Positions 58,019 to 64,000 of a stretch of DNA of 64,000 bases are shown one piece after another (position 1 is the first letter of the stretch; every line of letters starts with the position of its first letter). The DNA comes from Agromyces cavernae (GTDB taxonomy: Bacteria > Actinomycetota > Actinomycetes > Actinomycetales > Microbacteriaceae). The stretch lies in contig NZ_JAJNMP010000002.1 in the NCBI RefSeq assembly GCF_021044935.1, positions 496,001 through 560,000 of the forward strand. Direction: 5' to 3'. The translations under genes were made by a program, and so were the position numbers. Below the pieces are notes generated by a model that saw only the letters and a list, made by a program, of their open reading frames with translations, did not search any database and was not told the origin of the DNA.

Positions 58019-59116
58019 ATGCAGGAACTGAAGGTAATCGGCGTCGAGAACGGCGCCTTGCTCGCCGCCTCCGACGATGGCGCACGCTTCCGGATCGAGA
58101 TCGACGAGGTGCTCCAGTCGCGGATCCGGCAGGCGCAACCCGAACAGCACACCGGGCCCAAACCGTCACCTCGTGAGATCCAGGCGCACATCCGCTCGGG
58201 CCTGTCGGCTGAAGAGGTCGCCGAGGTCACCGGCGCCGCCGTCGAGTACATCCGCCGGTTCGAGGGGCCCGTGCTCGCCGAACGCGAGCACGTCGTCACG
58301 AGCGCCCTGGCCGTGCCGGTCAATGCGACGCTCGAAGGCGACTCCGCCGACGAACCGGCGTCGTTCGGCGCAGTCCTGCGGGAACGTCTCGCGAAGCTCG
58401 GTGCGGAGGGCGAACGGTGGGCGAGCTGGAAGGACGAGGAGCGCGGCTGGATCGTCAAGCTCGAGTTCACGGCCGACACGATCGACCACGACGCCCGCTG
58501 GAGCTTCGAACCGCGCAAGCAATCGCTGCAGCCGCTCAACTCCGAGGCGATCACGCTCTCGCAGCAGGGCGAGCTGAAGGGCGGACTCATCCCACGGCTG
58601 CGCGCGGTGAGCCCCGACTCCGACGAATCGCGCTTCGACAGTGGTGCGTTCACGTTCGATGAGCACGAGCAGAGCGACGCCGACACCGCGCCGCACCTCG
58701 AGCCCCTCCCCTATGCACGAACGCCGCAGACCTCGAGTCCAGCCGTCGCACGCGCCGCGATCAAGCGCGCCGACGAGCCACGGCAGTCGCTCGGCGAAAC
58801 CGCCGACCTGCTCGAGGCGCTGCGCCGACGACGTGGCGAGCGGGAGGCAGCGGGCGACGCCGAGTCGTCGCCTGCGCAGCCGCACCAGCACCCCGCCCCT
58901 AAGCCGGCTCCGCCCGCCGCTCAGACTGCCGCCGAGACGCCCCAGCTGCCGATCGAGGCGGCCGCCGACGAGAAACCCGGGACCGGCGCACGGAGCATCT
59001 GGGGCAAGGCGGCCAACGGGCCGACCGGAAACCGCAGCGCGAAGAAGGGTCGGGCCTCGATGCCCAGCTGGGACGAGATCGTCTTCGGCGCACGCACCGA
59101 CGACGACCTGGCCTGA
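58019..59116 (+). CDS. sepH: Septation protein SepH
   Basis: A 365-residue actinobacterial cell-division protein (formerly DUF3071) that in Streptomyces binds and promotes assembly of FtsZ. The N-terminal conserved domain (about residues 1-170, MQELKVIGVENGALLAASDDG, GLSAEEVAEVTGAAVEYIRRFEGPVLAERE with a helix-turn-helix look) is followed by a long, poorly conserved region and a short conserved C terminus, MPSWDEIVFGARTDDD. ATG 58019 follows GGAAGGG. The DUF4193 gene lies divergent upstream. Confidence 0.93.
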   Translation: MQELKVIGVENGALLAASDDGARFRIEIDEVLQSRIRQAQPEQHTGPKPSPREIQAHIRSGLSAEEVAEVTGAAVEYIRRFEGPVLAEREHVVTSALAVPVNATLEGDSADEPASFGAVLRERLAKLGAEGERWASWKDEERGWIVKLEFTADTIDHDARWSFEPRKQSLQPLNSEAITLSQQGELKGGLIPRLRAVSPDSDESRFDSGAFTFDEHEQSDADTAPHLEPLPYARTPQTSSPAVARAAIKRADEPRQSLGETADLLEALRRRRGEREAAGDAESSPAQPHQHPAPKPAPPAAQTAAETPQLPIEAAADEKPGTGARSIWGKAANGPTGNRSAKKGRASMPSWDEIVFGARTDDDLA

Positions 59117-59212
59117 CTCCGCCGGGCCGAGTACCCGGAAGCGCACGTGTCACGCGCGGAACGACGTCTCGCGCGCGCAACACCGACGCGTCGGACTCCG
59201 CGCGCGACCGCG

Positions 59213-60490
59213 TTACGCCGACTTCTCGGCGCGGCGCGGCTTGTGCGGCACGATGGTGGGTGCGGCGTTGTCGAGCACCGCTGCCTTGGTGACCACCACG
59301 CGTGCGACTCCGGTCGTCGACGGCACCTCGAACATGATCGGGCCGAGCACTTCCTCCATGATCGCGCGAAGCCCTCGAGCACCGGTCTGACGCAGCACCG
59401 CGAGGTCGGCGATGGCCTCGAGCGCCGCGCCCTCGAAGTCGAGCTCGACGCCGTCGAGCTCGAACATGCGCTGGTACTGCCTGACGAGCGCGTTCTTCGG
59501 CACCGTGAGGATCTCCATGAGCGCCTCGCGATCGAGCGGCGTGACCGTGGCGACCACCGGCAGTCGGCCGATGAACTCGGGGATGAGCCCGAACTTGTGG
59601 AGGTCTTCGGGCAGGACCTCGCTGAAGATGTCGGCTTCGTCTTCCTTGTTGTGCAGAGGGGCACCGAACCCGATGCCCCGCTTGCCCGCCCGTGACGAGA
59701 TGATGTCCTCGAGGCCCGCGAACGCACCCGCGACGATGAACAGCACGTTCGTGGTGTCGATCTGGATGAACTCCTGGTGCGGATGCTTGCGCCCGCCCTG
59801 CGGGGGCACCGACGCCACGGTTCCCTCGAGGATCTTGAGCAATGCCTGCTGCACGCCCTCGCCCGAGACATCCCTCGTGATCGACGGATTCTCGGCCTTG
59901 CGGGCGATCTTGTCGACCTCGTCGATGTAGATGATGCCCGTCTCTGCCCGCTTCACGTCGTAGTCGGCGGCCTGGATGAGCTTCAGCAGGATGTTCTCGA
60001 CGTCTTCGCCGACGTAGCCGGCCTCGGTGAGCGCCGTCGCGTCGGCGACGGCGAACGGCACGTTCAACTGCTTCGCGAGCGTCTGCGCGAGGTAGGTCTT
60101 GCCGCAACCCGTCGGGCCGATGAGGAGGATGTTCGACTTGGCGATCTCGACGTCGTCGTGGGCGCGATCGGCGGTCGTCAGCGTGGTGCGGGCGCGAACT
60201 CGCTTGTAGTGGTTGTACACCGCGACGGCGAGCGCCTTCTTCGCGGCCTCTTGACCGATGACGTACTCCTCGAGGAAGGCGAAGATCTCTTTCGGCTTGG
60301 GCAGTTCGAACTCGCCCGACTCCGACTCGCCCGCCTCTGCGAGACGCTCTTCGATGATCTCGTTGCAGAGTTCGACGCACTCGTCGCAGATGTAGACGCC
60401 AGGACCGGCGATGAGCTGCTGCACCTGCTTCTGGCTCTTTCCGCAGAAGGAGCACTTGAGCAGATCGGCGCTTTCCCCGATGCGTGCCAT
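59213..60490 (-). CDS. clpX: ATP-dependent Clp protease unfoldase subunit ClpX
   Basis: A 425-residue AAA+ unfoldase. N-terminal C4 zinc-binding domain (CSFC and CDECVELC), Walker [13 protein letters not shown], Walker [11 protein letters not shown], and the ClpP-docking IGF loop ([10 protein letters not shown]), all intact. It feeds substrates to the ClpP1P2 proteases encoded next door. A putative terminator and promoter lie between clpP2 and clpX, so it may be transcribed on its own. Confidence 0.97.
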   Translation of the reverse strand: MARIGESADLLKCSFCGKSQKQVQQLIAGPGVYICDECVELCNEIIEERLAEAGESESGEFELPKPKEIFAFLEEYVIGQEAAKKALAVAVYNHYKRVRARTTLTTADRAHDDVEIAKSNILLIGPTGCGKTYLAQTLAKQLNVPFAVADATALTEAGYVGEDVENILLKLIQAADYDVKRAETGIIYIDEVDKIARKAENPSITRDVSGEGVQQALLKILEGTVASVPPQGGRKHPHQEFIQIDTTNVLFIVAGAFAGLEDIISSRAGKRGIGFGAPLHNKEDEADIFSEVLPEDLHKFGLIPEFIGRLPVVATVTPLDREALMEILTVPKNALVRQYQRMFELDGVELDFEGAALEAIADLAVLRQTGARGLRAIMEEVLGPIMFEVPSTTGVARVVVTKAAVLDNAAPTIVPHKPRRAEKSA

Positions 60491-60520
60491 CAGTGCCTCC
60501 CTCTCGACGAGCCTGTTCCG

Positions 60521-60526
60521 AGCCTA
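60521..60526 (-). promoter_or_regulatory. Candidate -10 (TAGGCT) for clpX
   Basis: TAGGCT on the minus strand, about 30 bases before the clpX ATG. The -35 is unclear. It fits the separation of clpX from clpP2 by a hairpin. Confidence 0.4.
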
Positions 60527-60654
60527 GCCCGAGATCGGGCGGTTGGCGGGTAAGGCTGTGGAATCGACACGATGTCGCGTTCGTCTGTCGCGAACTGACG
60601 CATACACGCCGGATCGGGTTCGCTGCGGGACATCCGTTCGCAGAAGAAACGCGA

Positions 60655-60690
60655 CGGATGTCGCGGGCTGGGGTTCAGCCGCGACATCCG
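60655..60690. terminator. Hairpin between clpP2 and clpX
   Basis: CGGATGTCGCGG-CTG and CAG-CCGCGACATCCG pair with one bulged G around GGGTT: about 15 bp, 20 bases past the clpP2 stop. Built from two copies of the CGGATGTC word. The 220-base gap (60491-60710) otherwise contains the clpX promoter region and no gene. Confidence 0.65.
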
Positions 60691-60710
60691 CCGCGTCAGC
60701 ATCGTGAGCG

Positions 60711-61379
60711 TCAGCGCGCGATCGCCGGAAGGCTCTTGCGCGAGGTCAGCACCTGGTCGATGAGGCCGTACTCGAGCGCCTCCTCGGCCGAGAGGATCTT
60801 GTCTCGGTCGATGTCGGCGTTCACCTGCTCCTGCGTGCGGTTCGAGTGGCGCGAGAGCGTCTCTTCGAGCCACGAGCGCATGCGCAGGATCTCGGCGGCC
60901 TGGATCTCGATGTCGCTGGCCTGGCCGTGGCCGGCCTCGCCCATCGCCGGCTGGTGGATCAGCACGCGGGCGTTCGGCAGCGCCAGGCGCTTTCCGGGCG
61001 TGCCCGCCGAGGCGATCACCGCTGCGGCCGAGGCGGCCTGTCCGAGGACGACCGTCTGGATCTGGGGACGGATGTACTGCATCGTGTCGTAGATCGCGGT
61101 CATCGCGGTGAACGAGCCACCGGGCGAGTTGATGTAGAGGATGATGTCGCGGTCGGGGTCCATCGACTCCAGCACGAGCAGCTGCGCCATGATGTCGTCG
61201 GCCGACGCGTCGTCGACCTGCACGCCGAGGAAGATGATGCGGTCCTCGAAGAGCTTCGCGTAAGGGTCTTGCCGCTTGTACCCGTAGGCCGTGCGCTCTT
61301 CGAAGCTCGGCAGGATGTAGCGCGAGCTCGGGGCCTGGACGCCGTTGAAGGCGGTGCCGCCGAAAGCAGGGATGTTCAT
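60711..61379 (-). CDS. clpP2: ATP-dependent Clp protease proteolytic subunit ClpP2
   Basis: A 222-residue serine protease of the ClpP fold, with Ser in QAASAAAVIA, His in VLIHQPA and Asp in DRDKILSAEEALEYG: triad complete. The N-terminal extension is longer than in ClpP1. Actinobacterial ClpP1 and ClpP2 form a mixed tetradecamer. It starts 26 bases after the clpP1 stop, so the two are cotranscribed. Confidence 0.96.
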   Translation of the reverse strand: MNIPAFGGTAFNGVQAPSSRYILPSFEERTAYGYKRQDPYAKLFEDRIIFLGVQVDDASADDIMAQLLVLESMDPDRDIILYINSPGGSFTAMTAIYDTMQYIRPQIQTVVLGQAASAAAVIASAGTPGKRLALPNARVLIHQPAMGEAGHGQASDIEIQAAEILRMRSWLEETLSRHSNRTQEQVNADIDRDKILSAEEALEYGLIDQVLTSRKSLPAIAR

Positions 61380-61405
61380 TCGCTCGTTCTCTCTTCTCTC
61401 GGCGC

Positions 61406-61993
61406 CTACGCCTGGTCGGTTCCGCCGCCGCCGGACACGTCGAGTGCCGACTCGCGGATGTGGTCGACGAAGCCGTACTCGAGCGCCTCTTGTGCGTTGA
61501 ACCAGCGGTCGCGGTCGCCGTCGCGGTTGATCTGCTCGACCGACTTGCCGGTCTGCGCCGCGGTGATCTCGGCGAGGCGCTTCTTCATGTCGAGGATGAG
61601 CTGCGCCTGGGTCTGGATGTCGCTCGCGGTGCCGCCGAAGCCGCCGTGCGGCTGGTGCAGCAGCACGCGCGCGTTGGGGGTGATGTAGCGCTTGCCCTTG
61701 GTGCCCGCGGTGAGGAGGAGTTGGCCCATCGAAGCCGCCATGCCGATGCCGACCGTGACGATGTCGTTCGGCACGAACTGCATGGTGTCGTAGATCGCCA
61801 TGCCCGCCGTGATCGACCCGCCCGGTGAGTTGACGTAGAGGTAGATGTCCTTCTTCGAGTCCTCAGCGGCGAGCAGCAACAGCTTCGCCGCGATCTCGTT
61901 GGCGTTCTCGTCGCGTACCTCGGACCCCAGCCAGATGATGCGGTCCTTCAGCAGTCGATCGAAAACACCGGGGCTGGGTGTCGCTTCGGCCAT
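61406..61993 (-). CDS. clpP1: ATP-dependent Clp protease proteolytic subunit ClpP1
   Basis: A 195-residue ClpP with Ser in [11 protein letters not shown], His in [12 protein letters not shown] and Asp in [16 protein letters not shown]. First gene of the clpP1-clpP2 pair. GGAGCGACAC precedes the ATG. A possible -10 TAGATT lies at 62028-62033 on minus. Confidence 0.96.
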   Translation of the reverse strand: MAEATPSPGVFDRLLKDRIIWLGSEVRDENANEIAAKLLLLAAEDSKKDIYLYVNSPGGSITAGMAIYDTMQFVPNDIVTVGIGMAASMGQLLLTAGTKGKRYITPNARVLLHQPHGGFGGTASDIQTQAQLILDMKKRLAEITAAQTGKSVEQINRDGDRDRWFNAQEALEYGFVDHIRESALDVSGGGGTDQA

Positions 61994-62067
61994 GTGTCGC
62001 TCCGTTTCGGTTGTCGCGTTGAAATCGAATCTATCCGTTGCAACGCACGCGAACGGGGCTGTTCGCC

Positions 62068-62550
62068 CTAGGCGGATGCCGTCAGCGCTTCGGCATATGC
62101 GGCGAGTGATCTGCGATACCTCGGCAGGTGCGCGGCGAGCGCCGCGAGGGCATCGGATGCCGCACGCCGGGCATCGCCCGCATCGACGAGCGCGAGGGCG
62201 CGGAAGGCGACGACGGCGTCGTGCAGCTCGCCCGCCTCGGGTGCGATCGCGTCGAGCAGCGCGATGGATTCGAGCGGCCGGCCGAGGTTGCGGATCGTGG
62301 ACGCGAGCTGGATGTGCGCTTGCACGCGCTCGGAGCCGGTGAGCCCGCTCGCGATCGCCGCCGTGTACAGCGGTTCCGCCTCGGCCTCGAGTCCTGCCGA
62401 GTCGCGGGCGCCGGCCCGCTCGAAGAGCGCGTTCGGATCATGCTCGGGCCGCTCGGCAGCGAGCTCGTCGATGCGTCGGACCACCTCGGCGTCGCCGAGC
62501 TCATGGGCGCTCGCCCAGACCGCGTCGACCCGAGCCTGCCAGTCGGACAT
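62068..62550 (-). CDS. Tetratricopeptide-repeat-like protein
   Basis: A 160-residue, all-helical protein starting [24 protein letters not shown]. It contains several degenerate TPR-like helices ([60 protein letters not shown]). Members of this family in actinobacteria are annotated as tetratricopeptide repeat proteins; function unknown. It lies between tig and clpP1 in the same direction, downstream of the tig terminator. Confidence 0.85.
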   Translation of the reverse strand: MSDWQARVDAVWASAHELGDAEVVRRIDELAAERPEHDPNALFERAGARDSAGLEAEAEPLYTAAIASGLTGSERVQAHIQLASTIRNLGRPLESIALLDAIAPEAGELHDAVVAFRALALVDAGDARRAASDALAALAAHLPRYRRSLAAYAEALTASA

Positions 62551-62570
62551 CGGGAACCTCCCCAGACCAC

Positions 62571-62604
62571 GAACGGGGCCGGGCGATGTGCCCCGGCCCC
62601 GTTC
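62571..62604 (-). terminator. Hairpin terminator after tig
   Basis: GAACGGGGCCGGG pairs with the CCCGGCCCCGTTC part of 62591-62604 (13 bp) around a 7-8-base loop. It lies about 20 bases past the tig stop. No U-tract, but the stem is strong. Confidence 0.75.
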
Positions 62605-62622
62605 ACGCGATTCGCTCGACGA

Positions 62623-64000
62623 CTACTCGGCGTCGGCCTTCTTGGTGGCGCGCTTCTTCGGCGCGGGCTTCTCGGCGGCCTCTGCCTCGTCGGCAGTGGC
62701 GGCCTTCTTCGGCGCACGCTTCTTCGGCGCGGGCTTCTGCTCTTCGACCGGAACTTCGGCCTCGTCGGCAGCGGATGTCTCGTCGGCAGCGGCCTCGTCG
62801 GCGTCGCTCACGGCAGTGAACTCGCTGAGGTCGACCGCATTGCCCGCGGCGTCGGTGACCTTCGCCTTGCCGAGCGCGATCGCGAGCGCCTTGTTGCGCG
62901 CGACCTCGCCGACCATGGCGGGGATCTGGCCCTGCTGGCTGAGGATCTGCACGAACTCGTTCGGGTCCATGCCGTACTGGGCGGCACCCTGCACGAGGTA
63001 CTGGGTCAGTTCGTCTTGGCTGACCTGCACCTTCTCGGCCTCGGCGATGGCGTCGAGCACGATCTGCGTCTTGAACGCCTTCTCGCTCGCCTCGACGACC
63101 TCGGCACGGTGCGTGTCGTCTTCGAGCCGGCCTTCGCTCTCGAGGTGACGGTGCACCTCGTCATCGATGACGCTCTGCGCGACCGGCACCTCGGCGAGCT
63201 CGAGGAGCTTGTCGACGAGGAGGTCACGAGCCTGGCTGCCCTGGCCGAACGACTTGTTGCGCGCGACCTGCTGCTTGAGGCTGTCGGTCAGCTCGGCGAG
63301 CGTGTCGAACTCGCTCGCGATCTGCGCGAAGTCGTCGTCGGCCTCGGGGAGCTCGCGCTCCTTGACCGCGGTCACCGTGACGGTGATCTCGGCGGTCTCG
63401 CCCTCGTGGTCGCCGCCGAGCAGCTTGGAGGCGAACGTGGTGGTCTCGTCTGCCGAGAGGGTGTCGAGCGCCTCGTCGATGCCTTCGAGCAGCTCGCCGG
63501 AGCCGAGTTCGTAGGAGATGCCGCTCGCGGTGTCGACCTCGGTGCCGTCGATGACGGCGACGAGGTCGAGGGTCACGAAGTCGCCGGTCTTCGCCGGGCG
63601 GTCGACCGTGATGAGCGTGCCGAACCGGCTGCGCAGGCGGTCGAGCTCTTCGGTGACCTCGTCGTCGCCGATCTCGACCGAGTCGACCGTCAGCTCGAGG
63701 CCGTCGTACGCGGGCAGCTCGATGTCGGGGCGCACGTCGACCTCGATGGCGAGCAGCAGGTCGCCCGAGAAGTCCTTCTCGCTGGGCCACTCGACGATGT
63801 CGGCCTCGGGCTTGCCGAGCGGGCGGAGCTCGTGCTCGGCGACCGCGGCGCGGAAGAAGCCGTCGAGGCCCTCGTTGACGGCGTGCTCGAGCACGGCGGC
63901 CTTGCCGACCCGCTGGTCGATGATGGGCGGCGGCACCTTGCCCTTGCGGAAGCCGGGCACGTTGACCTGCTCGGCGATGTGGCTGTAGGCGTGGGTGATG
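62623..64000 (-). CDS. tig: Trigger factor (N terminus beyond window)
   Basis: Ribosome-bound chaperone and prolyl isomerase. About 458 residues are visible. The ribosome-binding signature [12 protein letters not shown] is at the right edge, so only some 30 N-terminal residues are missing. A PPIase domain ([14 protein letters not shown]) and the C-terminal chaperone arms follow. The end is a Lys/Ala/Glu-rich tail carrying two copies of [12 protein letters not shown]. The tig-clpP1-clpP2-clpX order is classic. Confidence 0.96.
   Translation of the reverse strand, partial: ITHAYSHIAEQVNVPGFRKGKVPPPIIDQRVGKAAVLEHAVNEGLDGFFRAAVAEHELRPLGKPEADIVEWPSEKDFSGDLLLAIEVDVRPDIELPAYDGLELTVDSVEIGDDEVTEELDRLRSRFGTLITVDRPAKTGDFVTLDLVAVIDGTEVDTASGISYELGSGELLEGIDEALDTLSADETTTFASKLLGGDHEGETAEITVTVTAVKERELPEADDDFAQIASEFDTLAELTDSLKQQVARNKSFGQGSQARDLLVDKLLELAEVPVAQSVIDDEVHRHLESEGRLEDDTHRAEVVEASEKAFKTQIVLDAIAEAEKVQVSQDELTQYLVQGAAQYGMDPNEFVQILSQQGQIPAMVGEVARNKALAIALGKAKVTDAAGNAVDLSEFTAVSDADEAAADETSAADEAEVPVEEQKPAPKKRAPKKAATADEAEAAEKPAPKKRATKKADAE

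Noticed and set aside
62049-62066. GCGAAC-N6-GTTCGC inverted repeat as a ClgR operator for clpP1P2
   Set aside because: The known ClgR core is CGC-N5-GCG, the opposite polarity. The repeat sits right at the TPR gene stop and may be a small terminator.

Overview
The window is chromosomal DNA from a GC-rich actinomycete, most likely a member of the Microbacteriaceae (an Agromyces/Leifsonia-like genome is my inference, not proven). The reasons are the strong G/C third-position bias, the many GTG starts and ATGA/GTGA gene overlaps, Actinobacteria-only families (SepH, DUF3000, DUF3093, DUF3159, DUF3710, DUF4193), and the actinobacterial gene orders alaS-ruvX-mltG-aroE-aroC-aroK-aroB-aroQ-efp-nusB and tig-clpP1-clpP2-clpX. 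I saw no transposase, phage gene, integrase, CRISPR array or rRNA. This is core chromosome with a few accessory genes.

Region 1-5.7 kb: the start of a pyrimidine operon (pyrR-pyrB-pyrC, minus strand) behind a PyrR-type RNA hairpin. Then come a frameshifted membrane-protein gene, a small unknown gene, a DoxX-like membrane protein, a HAD phosphatase, nusB and efp. Region 5.8-17 kb (all minus): the shikimate pathway block (aroQ, B, K, C, E), mltG (cell wall), ruvX, alaS, a 67-residue membrane protein, rpsD and rarA. Region 17-20 kb (plus): a membrane-anchored cyclophilin, a DUF349 coiled-coil protein and an AbiEi-like protein.

Region 20-35 kb (all minus): rel ((p)ppGpp), secF-secD-yajC (export), ruvB-ruvA-ruvC (Holliday junctions), yebC, a DUF1697 gene, two tandem hemerythrin-domain paralogues, pdxT-pdxS (vitamin B6), a HIT protein and thrS. 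Region 35.5-37 kb holds a secreted C-terminally anchored protein and four tRNAs: Val-GAC, Cys-GCA and Gly-GCC on minus, Val-CAC on plus.

Region 37-48.7 kb: a VOC protein, a PemK/MazF-like protein, amt behind a GlnR-like box, a ZapE/AFG1 ATPase, the sulfurtransferase-SufE pair, a membrane-anchored hydrolase, DUF3000 plus RNase D, and the fatty-acid beta-oxidation pair fadA-fadB. Region 48.8-64 kb: dxs (isoprenoids), a PLP-aminotransferase-fold protein that has lost its catalytic residues, acnA, the DUF3159-DUF3710-dut / DUF3093 / DUF4193 / sepH block, and the protein-quality genes clpX, clpP2, clpP1 and tig (cut by the window edge), with a TPR gene between clpP1 and tig.

The points I find most unusual are the pseudo-aminotransferase (50.9-52.1 kb), a recurrent CGGATG[C/T]C word that is over-frequent between genes and builds several intergenic hairpins, the duplicated hemerythrin genes with operator-like repeats, the GlnR-like box at amt, and a palindrome upstream of acnA. 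Nothing here amounts to a clearly new multi-gene system.
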